Source: an uncultured Roseobacter sp.
Lineage (GTDB): Bacteria; Pseudomonadota; Alphaproteobacteria; Rhodobacterales; Rhodobacteraceae
Direction: 5' to 3'
Assembly: GCA_947501635.1 (NCBI GenBank)
Contig: CANMWT010000008.1
Span: 1-64,000, forward strand
DNA: 64,000 nt
Each line of letters opens with the position of its first letter. Position 1 is the stretch's first letter. Below, one piece after another: positions 18,095 to 26,736 of this stretch. Under the pieces are notes generated by a model. The model searched no databases, was not told the DNA's origin, and saw only the letters and a program-made list of their open reading frames with translations. The translations under genes were made by a program, and so were the position numbers.

Positions 18095-19333
18095 TCAGGC
18101 CGCTTTCTCCAATTCGAAAGCATCATGCAGGGCTTGGACGGCAAGTTCCATGTATTTCCGGTCAATCAGCACGGAAATCTTGATTTCTGACGTCGTAATG
18201 ACCTTGATGTTGATGCCTTCGGCGCTGAGCACCTGAAACATTTTGGCTGCGACGCCCGTATGGCTGCGCATACCGATCCCGACGACGGAAACCTTGGCAA
18301 CATCCACATCGGCGATCACTTCGTGATAATTGATCGTGCCGTTTTCCTTGGCTTCCTCAACCGCCTTTTGTGCCCGCTGGACCTCAATGGTTGGGCAAGA
18401 CCACGTCATATCGGTGCGGCCTTCTTCGGCGATGTTCTGAACGATCATATCCACATTGACACCTGCATCGCTGAGCGCTGTGAAAATACGCGCAGCGATC
18501 CCCGGACGGTCGGCGACGCTCACCAGTGTCATTTTTGCCTCGTCCCGGCTGAAGGCCACACCGGCAACAACTTTGCTTTCCATGATCTCTTCCTCATCGC
18601 AGACCAGCGTTCCCGCCGTGTCAGATTGTTCCTCAAAACTGCTGAGCACTCTCAGCTTTACCTTATAGCGCATCGCAAGTTCGACAGATCTGGTTTGCAG
18701 GACCTTGGCCCCCAGAGAGGCAAGTTCAAGCATTTCTTCAAAGGCGATCTTGTCAAGCTTGCGCGCTTTCTCACTGACCCGGGGATCGGTGGTATAGACC
18801 CCGTCCACATCGGTGTAGATGTCACAACGTTCGGCGTCGAAGGCGGCGGCAAAGGCAACGGCGGTGGTGTCCGACCCGCCCCGCCCTAGCGTCGTTATCC
18901 GGCCTTCCGCGCTGACGCCCTGAAACCCCGCGACAACGGCCACGCGCATGCCTTCGGCGAATTTTGCGTTGATATTGTCGGTCGGGATGTCTTCGATGCG
19001 CGCGGATGAATGCGCGCTTGTGGTCAATACCGGCACTTGCCACCCCTGCCAGCTGCGCGCCGGCACGTCCATTTCCTGCAAGGTCAGGGCCATCAGGCCC
19101 GCCGTTACATTCTCGCCTGACGACACAACGGCGTCATACTCGCGCGCATCATAGAGCGGCGAGGTTTCGTTGACCCAGCCGACGAGTTCGTTCGTTTTAC
19201 CCGACATCGCGGACACGATCACAATCACGTCGTAGCCTTTGGCCACTTCGACACCGACACGTTTGGCAACGCGCCTGATACGGTCGAGGGTGGCGACAGA
19301 TGTGCCACCGAATTTCATCACCAGAACAGGCAT
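18095..19333 (-). CDS. lysC: Aspartate kinase
   Basis: A 412-residue aspartokinase that phosphorylates aspartate in the first step to lysine, threonine and methionine. The N-terminal kinase domain has VMKFGGTSVA, VSAMSGKTNEL, and GRGGSDTTAVAFA; the C-terminus carries two ACT domains (about 265-400, with VADRPGIAARIFTALSDAGV and GMRSHTGVAAKMFQVL) for feedback control. Length fits the monofunctional class. It precedes ptsP in the same direction; thrC elsewhere in the window acts later in the same pathway. Confidence 0.96.
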   Translation of the reverse strand: MPVLVMKFGGTSVATLDRIRRVAKRVGVEVAKGYDVIVIVSAMSGKTNELVGWVNETSPLYDAREYDAVVSSGENVTAGLMALTLQEMDVPARSWQGWQVPVLTTSAHSSARIEDIPTDNINAKFAEGMRVAVVAGFQGVSAEGRITTLGRGGSDTTAVAFAAAFDAERCDIYTDVDGVYTTDPRVSEKARKLDKIAFEEMLELASLGAKVLQTRSVELAMRYKVKLRVLSSFEEQSDTAGTLVCDEEEIMESKVVAGVAFSRDEAKMTLVSVADRPGIAARIFTALSDAGVNVDMIVQNIAEEGRTDMTWSCPTIEVQRAQKAVEEAKENGTINYHEVIADVDVAKVSVVGIGMRSHTGVAAKMFQVLSAEGINIKVITTSEIKISVLIDRKYMELAVQALHDAFELEKAA

Positions 19334-19428
19334 AGTTTGTCCCTTGCAGAGTTCGCGGCGGGTTTACGCGCAATGGCTGCAACAAACAAGCGGGGTGCGA
19401 CCAATTCTCCGGTCCTGCACGATCTGTT

Positions 19429-20067
19429 TTAGTAGGCGTGTGGCCGACCGTCCCATGTTTCAAAGGCACCGGTTGTCGCCATGGACAAATCATCAAAACG
19501 CGCGACCAGCCCCTGCACCGCTTCGTCCACGGTGATGTCAGCCGCCGCGCCGCCCATATCGGTGATGACCCAACCGGGATGGTAGATGCCCACGGCAACG
19601 CCCTGCGGCCGCAGGTCTGCGGCAAGGTTGCGGCCGAGGTTCAGCACCGCCGCTTTGGACGCACGGTAGATATAGCTGCCGCCGGGCGCGCGCTCGCTGG
19701 AGGCCATGGTCGAGGAAATGATTGCGATCTTGCCGTTTTGTGCCGCCTGCAGGTTGGGCAGGAGCGATTTGATGGTCAGGAACACGCCGGTCACGTTTGT
19801 GGCGAAAGTGTCCGCCCACAAAGCGCTGTCATAACCGGCATCCAGACTGTGCCCCTTGTCGAGGTACACGCCCGCATTGCAGACGAGCAGATCGATCGGG
19901 CGGCCCTGCAAGCGCAGGCTCAGTGCGGTCTGGCTGTCAGGGTCTGTCACATCAAGCGACCAGTCACCGCTGCGCGTGGTGCCGATCACATCTTCACCGC
20001 GCGCGCGGTAGGCGTCGGCCAATCCCGCGCCAATCCCGCGGCTGGTTCCGGTAATAAGTACTGTCAT
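19429..20067 (-). CDS. Short-chain dehydrogenase/reductase
   Basis: A 212-residue SDR. The nucleotide motif TGTSRGIGAG is at the N-terminus, NAG follows (VCNAGVY), and the catalytic set is S in ISSTMAS and YxxxK in YRASK. The frame extends upstream, but the ATG at 20067 puts the Rossmann motif at the usual place. It is related to C-signal-like/sniffer-type SDRs; the substrate is unknown. Five bases separate it from the DUF1178 gene upstream, so the two are co-transcribed. Confidence 0.88.
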   Translation of the reverse strand: MTVLITGTSRGIGAGLADAYRARGEDVIGTTRSGDWSLDVTDPDSQTALSLRLQGRPIDLLVCNAGVYLDKGHSLDAGYDSALWADTFATNVTGVFLTIKSLLPNLQAAQNGKIAIISSTMASSERAPGGSYIYRASKAAVLNLGRNLAADLRPQGVAVGIYHPGWVITDMGGAAADITVDEAVQGLVARFDDLSMATTGAFETWDGRPHAY

Positions 20068-20071
20068 GTGT

Positions 20072-20497
20072 TTAGTTTGCCTTTCGGTTGGGCACAAAGG
20101 GCAGCGGGGCCACGGGAATGCCGTCTTCGATGAGCGCTTTTGCCTCGGCACCGTTGGCTTCGCCGTAGATCGCCCGTTCTGGCGTCGCGCCCAAAAACAT
20201 TGAACGCGCCTCTTCAGCAAAGCGCGGACCCACGTAGTCCGCGTTTTCCTCCACTTGCTTGCGCAGGGCGGCAAGCGCTTTTTCCTTGTCCGTCGTGGGA
20301 TCTGTCAACGGTTTGGGCGTGGTATCGCCATCGTGGGTCGCCACACGCGGCGCCATCACCGCTTTCTTCACCTTGTTGCTCGCGCAGACCACACAGCTTA
20401 GATGGCCGGATTTCTCCAACGCCTCAAAAGCTGAGGCGGATTGAAACCAGCTGTCAAAGACATGGTCGTTTTCACATTTCAACGCGTATTGGATCAT
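20072..20497 (-). CDS. DUF1178 family protein
   Basis: A 141-residue protein of the DUF1178 family, widespread in Alphaproteobacteria. It opens with MIQYALKCENDHVFDSWFQS and has an N-terminal zinc-ribbon-like pattern: C at residue 8 and CxxC in LSCVVCAS. A helical C-terminal half follows, with YVGPRFAEEARSMF and PERAIYGEA. The function is unknown. Confidence 0.88.
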   Translation of the reverse strand: MIQYALKCENDHVFDSWFQSASAFEALEKSGHLSCVVCASNKVKKAVMAPRVATHDGDTTPKPLTDPTTDKEKALAALRKQVEENADYVGPRFAEEARSMFLGATPERAIYGEANGAEAKALIEDGIPVAPLPFVPNRKAN

Positions 20498-20569
20498 AAG
20501 ACCCTGTGCACTCCGTTTGAGACCTACAGATTAGAAAATGGGGCGCGCCACGGGTGGCGTCAAGCGCCT

Positions 20570-21052
20570 CTAGCCAAGAACACGCGGGTCAAAGTCGCGT
20601 ATGATGCGCGACAACTCAGGCTCATCGACAAGCCTGGCCGCCTTTTTGCGCGACATCCAGCGGCGTTTGCGTTCGGCTGCTTCGGGATAGGTATCGGCCA
20701 TCGACTGCACCTCGATCGCAAAGACCATTGCAACGCAGGGCAATTCGCCCAGATCATCGGTCGCCTTGCTATAGGAAAAGATGCCAATGCAGCGGCCATC
20801 CGACACACCCGACACGCCTGCTTCTTCCCAAGCCTCTATTGCCGCACATTCCGCCGGCGTCTTGCCGTCCATCGGCCAGCCTTTCGGGACGATCCAGCGC
20901 TTGGAGGTGCGCGAGGTAATCAAAAGAACCTCAACCTTCTTTTTGCGCAAGCGGTAACAGAGCGCGCCAAACTGCGTGCGCACATCGGTTTTGGCACCTT
21001 TGGGCAGCGATATGGGGAGCTGTTTGATCATATTTCGCTGATGCGAACTCAT
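20570..21052 (-). CDS. NUDIX hydrolase
   Basis: A 160-residue NUDIX protein most like the diphosphoinositol polyphosphate/dinucleotide phosphohydrolase branch: RWIVPKGWPMDGKTPAECAA then IEAWEEAGV. The Nudix box keeps the metal-binding EAWEE core, but the residue normally arginine before it is isoleucine (AIEAWEE) and the first conserved Glu is lysine. Activity on a nucleoside diphosphate linked substrate is expected; the substrate is not predictable. A CtrA-like site lies about 75 bp upstream of its start. Confidence 0.85.
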   Translation of the reverse strand: MSSHQRNMIKQLPISLPKGAKTDVRTQFGALCYRLRKKKVEVLLITSRTSKRWIVPKGWPMDGKTPAECAAIEAWEEAGVSGVSDGRCIGIFSYSKATDDLGELPCVAMVFAIEVQSMADTYPEAAERKRRWMSRKKAARLVDEPELSRIIRDFDPRVLG

Positions 21053-21126
21053 AGGGTGTCAAAACCTGCTTTAACGATACGGCAAGGATGCATTATTCCA
21101 GCTGATTTGCCAACCTGTGTCGTCAA

Positions 21127-21141
21127 TTAACCACTAATTAA
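21127..21141. promoter_or_regulatory. CtrA-like box TTAA-N7-TTAA
   Basis: TTAA at 21127-21130 and TTAA at 21138-21141 are separated by exactly 7 bases, matching the CtrA consensus of Alphaproteobacteria. A further TTAACC is at 21148-21153. It lies upstream of the NUDIX gene and downstream of the EcsC-family gene. Confidence 0.35.
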
Positions 21142-21193
21142 GCATGGTTAACCACGTGTAAACACCAGATTTGGTAGGTTGCCAAAGGGCGCA

Positions 21194-21958
21194 CTAGTTT
21201 GCAAGGCTGCGTTTGGAAACGCGCAGCCTGAGGCGATCGACCAGTGTCTCGACCGGTACATCCGCCTCAGTCGCCAGACGCCGAAGGCCGAAATGTACAT
21301 GCGCCATCTCCTGATAGTAGCTGGTATAGGCATAGTTGGTCGCAGCACCCGCAACAGCACCCAGCACGGGCACCGTCTGTGCGGCCAGCTTCTGGCCCAA
21401 CACGGTTGCAAGCCGTGGTGAGACGCGCGCGATCAGGCCGTGCACCGCGGCACCCGTCAACGTGACGCGCGCCGATATAAACGCCAGATCCGCGCCGTCG
21501 TCCGCTTCGAGCGGGCCGGCAGACGCAAAGACCTGAACGCAGTCGAACTGCACGCCCTCTTCTGCGGGGTCAAAGCCGTGCTCCGTGGCCACGCCCTGAA
21601 TAACCCGCAACAGCAGCGTTGTTGTCACAGGCAGTTCCGCAAGCGCCGTTGGCAGCCCGCCGATACCGCCCACCGCGCCCATCGCCGCACCCACTGCCGA
21701 GTTCAGCCAGCCCTTTTGGTCCGGCACCACATTGCGGCTTTCGTGCGCAACCTTCATGGCCTGCTCAAGCGCGCGTTGCGTCGCCTGTTCGAGCCCCCCG
21801 CGCACCTGTGACGGCAGCTGATCCAGCAGCCCCTCGGCTTTGCCGCCCACGAGGTTGAGCAAGTCGATACCCAACCCACCGGCACGTTGGTACCGTGCGG
21901 CCAGCGCATCCAACTGAGCATCTACATCCAGCGGTCCGGTCGTCGAAATCAGGTCCAT
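21194..21958 (-). CDS. EcsC family protein
   Basis: A 254-residue protein of the EcsC family. Recognisable parts are the glycine-rich amphipathic segment AVGAAMGAVGGIGGLPTALAELPVTTTLLLRVIQGVA and the C-terminal VPVLGAVAGAATNYAYTSYYQEMAHVHFGLRRL. Homologs are membrane-associated proteins of unclear role in secretion or envelope functions. The frame continues upstream, but the ATG at 21958 (MDLISTTG) is the sensible start. Confidence 0.82.
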   Translation of the reverse strand: MDLISTTGPLDVDAQLDALAARYQRAGGLGIDLLNLVGGKAEGLLDQLPSQVRGGLEQATQRALEQAMKVAHESRNVVPDQKGWLNSAVGAAMGAVGGIGGLPTALAELPVTTTLLLRVIQGVATEHGFDPAEEGVQFDCVQVFASAGPLEADDGADLAFISARVTLTGAAVHGLIARVSPRLATVLGQKLAAQTVPVLGAVAGAATNYAYTSYYQEMAHVHFGLRRLATEADVPVETLVDRLRLRVSKRSLAN

Positions 21959-21999
21959 AGCGGCCTCCCTATGCGTAGATGGGGACCCACGGCGACATT

Positions 22000-22545
22000 T
22001 CAATCGGCCTGCCAACGCGTAACGCCACCGGTGACGCCATCCCAGGCGGCATCGGTCAGCGCATGGCCAAGGACGCGGTCGGGATTGGTGGGCGGCGGCA
22101 TGGTCACATCGGGCAGCTGGCGAAAGCCGAATTTCCCATAGTAGGGCGCATCCCCCACAAGCATTACACGCTCCCAGCCGGCGTGCCGCGCGATGGCCAG
22201 CGTTTCGCGTATCAACATCGCTGCCAGACCTTCGCCCTGACGGGTCGGGTGCACCGCCACGGGCCCCAGTAGCAGCGCCGGCGCGGTGGCCACGCGCACC
22301 GGCCAGTAGCGTATTGCACCGGCAAGGATGCCCTCGGCGTCCCGCGCGACATGGTTGAGCGCGGCAACCGACGGCACGTCGTCGCGCAGCCGGTAGGACG
22401 ACAACGCCTCGCGCCCCGGCGCAAAGCACAAGTCAAAAAGCGCTTCGACCTCGAAGAAGTCAGGATCGGTTTCTACGGAGAGGGCGTACACGAGGCTTGG
22501 GCTGCCAGTCTTGGGTTTCGGTTTCAGGTGGTTTGGCCCTAACAC
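22000..22545 (-). CDS. GNAT family N-acetyltransferase
   Basis: A protein of up to 181 residues with a GNAT fold. The acetyl-CoA loop is VHPTRQGEGLAAMLI, preceded by the beta strand LLLGPVAV; APYYGKFGF near the C-terminus is typical of the YhbS-like branch. The only upstream start is GTG at 22545; an in-frame GTG at 22491, closer to the conserved SVETDPDFFEVEALF, may be the true one. The acceptor substrate is unknown. It is divergent from the flavin reductase gene. Confidence 0.85.
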   Translation of the reverse strand: MLGPNHLKPKPKTGSPSLVYALSVETDPDFFEVEALFDLCFAPGREALSSYRLRDDVPSVAALNHVARDAEGILAGAIRYWPVRVATAPALLLGPVAVHPTRQGEGLAAMLIRETLAIARHAGWERVMLVGDAPYYGKFGFRQLPDVTMPPPTNPDRVLGHALTDAAWDGVTGGVTRWQAD

Positions 22546-22582
22546 ATGCGCTATGTGCGCTGCAAACCTTCAGGAGACGCAT

Positions 22583-23188
22583 ATGTTTTACCGCCCTGCA
22601 GACGGCCATGGTCTGCCGCACAACCCCTTCAATGCCATCGTGACCCCAAGGCCGATCGGGTGGATTTCAACGCGCGGCAGCACCGGCCTGAACAACCTTG
22701 CCCCCTATTCGTTTTTCAATGCCGTGGCCTACGTGCCCCCACAGGTTATGTTCGCGTCGACAGCCGCCAAGGAGGATCGCGACGACACCAAGGATTCCGT
22801 TGCCAATATTCGCGAAACGGGCGTGTTTTGCGTCAACATCGTCGAGTATGCGATGCGCGACGTTATGAACGCCACTTCAGCGAGCCTGCCCCGCGAGATA
22901 GACGAATTCGAGCATGCCGGCGTGCTGCAGGCGCCCTGTTCCCAGATCGACTGCGCACGCGTGGCACAGGCACCTGCATCGCTGGAATGCCGGATGACGC
23001 AGATTGTCCAGATCGAAGGCGCGCATAATTTCGTTGTTTTCGGAGAGGTCGTTGGCGTGCATATCCGCAATGACGCGCTGGTGGACGGCCGGTTTGACGT
23101 GACCACCTTCTCGCCGCTCAGCCGTATGGGATACCGCGATTACACCCGCGTGCGTGAAGTATTCGAACTGGCACGCCCGGACGACTGA
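22583..23188 (+). CDS. Flavin reductase family protein
   Basis: A 201-residue FMN-binding split-barrel protein. TPRPIGWIST and NLAPYSFFNAVAYVPPQVMF are the flavin-binding motifs of this family, and FVVFGEVVGVHI is the conserved C-terminal strand. AGGAG sits at good distance before the ATG at 22583. Members reduce or bind flavin for partner monooxygenases or act alone; no partner is adjacent, so its role is open. Confidence 0.9.
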   Translation: MFYRPADGHGLPHNPFNAIVTPRPIGWISTRGSTGLNNLAPYSFFNAVAYVPPQVMFASTAAKEDRDDTKDSVANIRETGVFCVNIVEYAMRDVMNATSASLPREIDEFEHAGVLQAPCSQIDCARVAQAPASLECRMTQIVQIEGAHNFVVFGEVVGVHIRNDALVDGRFDVTTFSPLSRMGYRDYTRVREVFELARPDD

Positions 23189-23243
23189 AGCGCCATGGCT
23201 TGAGACCCAGGCGCGGCGCGCGCGGGCCGGCGGGCGGGGCGTG

Positions 23244-23264
23244 TTGACCCTTGCAAAGGGTCAA
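23244..23264. terminator. Hairpin between convergent genes
   Basis: TTGACCCTT and AAGGGTCAA form a perfect 9-bp stem with a GCA loop, between the 3' ends of the flavin reductase gene and sulP. There is no flanking T-run, so it may protect 3' ends or aid termination in both directions. Confidence 0.45.
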
Positions 23265-23281
23265 GAGCGGCCGACCGGCCG

Positions 23282-24910
23282 TCAGTGTCCGCCCAGCACA
23301 CCGGTGCGCACCTGATAGTTCACCGCGAGTTCGTAGTCAGGGTCGTCATCACTATCGACCATCAGGTGTCCGGCCTTATTCAGCAGGCGGTGGCAGTCGC
23401 GGCTGAGGTGGCGCAGCTGGATGCGTTTGCCCTGCGCCTCGTATTTGCCGGCAATCGCTTCGATGGCCTGCAGGGCGGATTGATCGACAACGCGGCTGTC
23501 GGCAAAATCCACAATCACTTCAGACGGATCGCCCGCGACATCGAAGAGTTCCGCAAAACCGTCGGAGGATCCAAAAAACAATGGCCCCTGCACCTGATAG
23601 ACTTTCGCACCTTCGGGCGTTCTGTAGGTCTTGGCGTGTATCCGCCGAGCGTTGTTCCAGGCATAGGCCAGCGCGCTGACTATCACGCCGACCACCACAG
23701 CAACCGCCAAATCCTCCATCACGGTGACGACCGTCACCAGAACGATCACAAAGGCATCCGTCAACGGCACCTTGCGCAGGATCATAAGTGAATTCCACGC
23801 GAATGTGCCGATCACGACCATAAACATCACCCCGACCAGCGCCGCCAGGGGGATCAGTTCAATCACGGACGAGCCCACGAGGATGAAGAGCAGCAAAAAA
23901 ACCGCTGCGGAAATCCCGGCAACGCGCGTGCGGCCGCCGGATTTCACGTTGATCATCGACTGGCCGATCATCGCACAACCGCCCATGCCGCCGAAAAATC
24001 CCGTGACGGTGTTGGCCACACCCTGCGCGATACATTCTTGCGAGGCACCGCCGCGCTGGTTGGTCATATCGCCCACCAGGTTCAGCGTCAGCAGGCTTTC
24101 GATCAGGCCGATCGCCGCGAGGATGATGGCGTAGGGCAGAATAATCTCGAGCGTTTCCAGGTTAAGCGGCACCAAGGGGATGTGGAAACTGGGTAAACCT
24201 CCCTCGATCGACGCCAGATCGCCCACGCGGGGCACGTCGAGACCAAAGAAGATGACAATGCCTGCAATGATCCCGATGCCCGCAAGCGGTGCGGGAACGA
24301 CGCGTGTGATTTTTGGCATGACCCAGATGATGGCCATTGTCGCGGCGACCAGCGCCAGCATCAAAAAGAGCGGCTGCCCCGAGAGCCATTCGCCCCCGCC
24401 CATGCCGTGACCAGTGTTTTCCATCGTTCCGGGCACTTTGAACTGGCTCATCTGGGCGAGGAAAATGACGATCGCAAGGCCGTTCACGAACCCCAGCATA
24501 ACGGGATGCGGCACCAGCCGGATAAACTTGCCCCATTGCATGACGCCGGCAAAAACCTGCAACAGCCCCATCAACACAACGGTCGCGAACAGATACTCAA
24601 CGCCATGCTCGGCCACCAGTGCCACCATGACCACCGCCAGCGCGCCCGTAGCGCCGGAGATCATGCCCGGACGCCCGCCGATCAGCGCCGTAATCAAGCC
24701 CACCAGAAACGCAGCATAAAGCCCCACCAGCGGGTGAACCCCGGCCACAAAGGCAAAGGCAACAGCTTCGGGCACCAGCGCCAGTGCCACGGTAAGACCT
24801 GACAACAACTCGATCCGCAGACGGCCCGGCGTGAACCCGTTGTCGGGCATCCAGCGCAGATCGGTGACATCAAGATTTTTGGCAAAGCTGCGAAACGACG
24901 TATATGCCAT
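23282..24910 (-). CDS. SulP family anion (sulfate) permease
   Basis: A 542-residue SulP transporter. About 11 to 12 membrane spans include VALALVPEAVAFAFVAGVHP and the conserved GLYAAF and GGRPGMISGATGA; a C-terminal STAS domain (about 425-530) has VIVDFADSRVVDQSALQAIE. Family members move sulfate, bicarbonate or other anions. The frame extends upstream, but the ATG at 24910 (MAYTSFRSF) is chosen. Its leader carries a stem-loop and an intrinsic terminator that suggest transcription attenuation. Confidence 0.9.
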   Translation of the reverse strand: MAYTSFRSFAKNLDVTDLRWMPDNGFTPGRLRIELLSGLTVALALVPEAVAFAFVAGVHPLVGLYAAFLVGLITALIGGRPGMISGATGALAVVMVALVAEHGVEYLFATVVLMGLLQVFAGVMQWGKFIRLVPHPVMLGFVNGLAIVIFLAQMSQFKVPGTMENTGHGMGGGEWLSGQPLFLMLALVAATMAIIWVMPKITRVVPAPLAGIGIIAGIVIFFGLDVPRVGDLASIEGGLPSFHIPLVPLNLETLEIILPYAIILAAIGLIESLLTLNLVGDMTNQRGGASQECIAQGVANTVTGFFGGMGGCAMIGQSMINVKSGGRTRVAGISAAVFLLLFILVGSSVIELIPLAALVGVMFMVVIGTFAWNSLMILRKVPLTDAFVIVLVTVVTVMEDLAVAVVVGVIVSALAYAWNNARRIHAKTYRTPEGAKVYQVQGPLFFGSSDGFAELFDVAGDPSEVIVDFADSRVVDQSALQAIEAIAGKYEAQGKRIQLRHLSRDCHRLLNKAGHLMVDSDDDPDYELAVNYQVRTGVLGGH

Positions 24911-25016
24911 GAGACCTGTCCCGTATGGGTAAAAAAACAAAGCGCGCCCCGCGGCGCGCCCTTTGCGGCGTCCTAGACCCATTTGGCGCAAAAGGAAACC
25001 CCGCTCCTTATACGCC
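24911..25016 (-). promoter_or_regulatory. Structured leader of sulP, possible riboregulator
   Basis: Read on the minus strand the leader has a bulged stem-loop (GGCG/CGCC and AAGGA/TCCTT, positions 25016-24985), a linker, and then a GC-rich hairpin with a U-tract ending about 20 bases before the start codon. There is no upstream minus-strand gene for that terminator to serve. A conserved RNA called the sul1 motif has been reported before sulfate transporter genes in Alphaproteobacteria; whether this is one needs a covariance search. Confidence 0.45.
24931..24964 (-). terminator. Intrinsic terminator in the sulP leader
   Basis: On the minus strand GCGCGCC and GGCGCGC form a 7-bp stem with a 4-base loop, followed by TTTG and seven T. 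It lies between the sulP start codon and any promoter, so it would abort transcripts before the gene unless antitermination occurs. Confidence 0.65.
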
Positions 25017-25180
25017 GGTTCAATTAATCCCCCGTGAATAGCGGCTATGCACAGTGCTTCTGGCCGCAACAGGCGGCGCGCGGCGGCTTCACGGGGTGTT
25101 TAGCAAACGCGGCGATTTGTGCCTTTTCAAGTCCGCGATGTGCGGGCAGAGTATTCCGGAATGAAAGAAGGAAGGGCACG

Positions 25181-26053
25181 ATGACGCAAACCATGATCGC
25201 GGTGATCGGAGGCTCAGGCATCTACGATATTGACGGTTTGGAAGCCGCTGAATGGGTGTCGCAGGACACACCCTGGGGCCGTCCGTCGGACGATATTCTG
25301 ACCGGTGTGCTGAAGGGTGTTCCCATGGCCTTTTTGCCACGTCATGGGCGCGGCCATGTCCACAGCCCAACCACCGTGCCCTATCGCGCCAATATCGACG
25401 CGCTCAAGCGGCTTGGGGTCACCGATGTCATCGCTGTCTCTGCCTGCGGTTCGTTTCGCGAGGAAATGGCGCCGGGGGATTTTGTTATTGTAGATCAATT
25501 CATTGACCGCACTTTTGCGCGTGAGAAATCGTTCTTTGGCACCGGGTGCGTGGCCCATGTGAGCGTGGCTCATCCCACCTGCCCGCGCCTGTCGGACGCC
25601 TGCGCGACCGCGGCACATGAGGCCGGCATCAAGGTCCACAAGGGCGGTACGTATCTGGCCATGGAAGGGCCGCAGTTTTCCACGCTGGCGGAATCCAGAA
25701 TGTACCGCGAAAGCTGGGGGGCGGATGTGATCGGCATGACCAATATGCCCGAAGCGAAACTCGCCCGTGAGGCAGAGCTGTGTTATGCCTCTGTCGCCAT
25801 GATTACCGACTATGACAGCTGGCACCCGGACCATGGCGAGGTGGATGTGGCCGAGATCATCCGGACATTGATGGGCAACGCCGACAAGGGCCGCGACTTG
25901 GTGCGCCGCCTGCCGGATCTGCTGGGCGCTGCGCGCGCGCCCTGCCCGCACGGCTGCGACCGCGCCCTTGAATACGCCATTCTGACACAGCCCGACGCGC
26001 GTGATCCGGTTCTGATGGCCAAGTTGGATGCTGTGGCGGGACGCATCCTTTGA
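25181..26053 (+). CDS. mtnP: S-methyl-5'-thioadenosine phosphorylase
   Basis: A 290-residue MTAP of the purine phosphorylase superfamily. Motifs are GGSGIYDIDGL, RHGRGHVHSP, the substrate loop AMEGPQFSTLAESRMYR and GMTNMPEAKLAREAELCYA. It cleaves methylthioadenosine to adenine and 5-methylthioribose-1-phosphate. AGGAAGG precedes the ATG at 25181. Adenine is then recovered by Apt, encoded three genes downstream in what looks like one operon. Confidence 0.95.
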   Translation: MTQTMIAVIGGSGIYDIDGLEAAEWVSQDTPWGRPSDDILTGVLKGVPMAFLPRHGRGHVHSPTTVPYRANIDALKRLGVTDVIAVSACGSFREEMAPGDFVIVDQFIDRTFAREKSFFGTGCVAHVSVAHPTCPRLSDACATAAHEAGIKVHKGGTYLAMEGPQFSTLAESRMYRESWGADVIGMTNMPEAKLAREAELCYASVAMITDYDSWHPDHGEVDVAEIIRTLMGNADKGRDLVRRLPDLLGAARAPCPHGCDRALEYAILTQPDARDPVLMAKLDAVAGRIL

Positions 26054-26727
26054 AGCTCGGTGTTCTGGCCTTTCTGTGTTGTCTGGGCAGCGCGCTTGCC
26101 GCGCAAGACTATGTGTCCGTGCCGGATGAAGCGCTTGAGGATGAGGCCTTTTACAGGCTTGTCGCCTGCGCCGCAGAGCCGCGGCAGGGTTGCAAAAAGC
26201 CCATCGTGCGCTGGTCCAACAAAGACGCGCCGCACCTGACCTTGCGGATCGTGTCAGTGTCACCACAGTATCCCAACCAGAGCCACAGCAAGATACACGA
26301 TGCGCTGGATCATGCGATTGCACAGATCAACGCGGCTGGCACGGTGGTGCAGATCACCCGTGTGCCGGCCCGCGAAACGCCCGATATCGCGGTGCATCTT
26401 GTTGCCCAGACCGAAGGCGAGGTTTTGCGCTCCCCCCCCGATCCGGATATTGCGGGCCTTACTTTACCGTCTGGTTATGTACATGTCTGGTGGGACGAAA
26501 AAACCCGCCTGACGCGTGCTCTTATCCTGTTTTCAAGCGATATTCCCTTTGAGGAGATTTACTCAATCGCACTTGAAGAACTGCTGCAGTCGACGGGCCT
26601 CGTGACAGATATCAAAAGCGATTACTACGTTGACAAGTCTATCTTTTCCGAAGACGGGCCAAATGAAATCGAAACGTTGCAGGGTCAGGATCTGTTCGCC
26701 TTGCAACGCCATTATCCCGCCAGGTGA
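26050..26727 (+). CDS. DUF2927 domain exported protein
   Basis: A 225-residue protein with a signal peptide (cleavage near ALAAQ). The TTG start overlaps the mtnP stop codon (TTGA), indicating coupling. The mature part has a CAAEPRQGC segment with two cysteines and the central region with HVWWDEKTRLTRALILFSS, then SIALEELLQSTGL, which resembles the DUF2927 family of putative metalloprotease-like folds; the usual HExxH is replaced by LEELLQS, so peptidase activity is doubtful. Its role beside purine salvage is unknown. Confidence 0.75.
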   Translation: MKLGVLAFLCCLGSALAAQDYVSVPDEALEDEAFYRLVACAAEPRQGCKKPIVRWSNKDAPHLTLRIVSVSPQYPNQSHSKIHDALDHAIAQINAAGTVVQITRVPARETPDIAVHLVAQTEGEVLRSPPDPDIAGLTLPSGYVHVWWDEKTRLTRALILFSSDIPFEEIYSIALEELLQSTGLVTDIKSDYYVDKSIFSEDGPNEIETLQGQDLFALQRHYPAR

Positions 26728-26736
26728 CAGGAGAAT

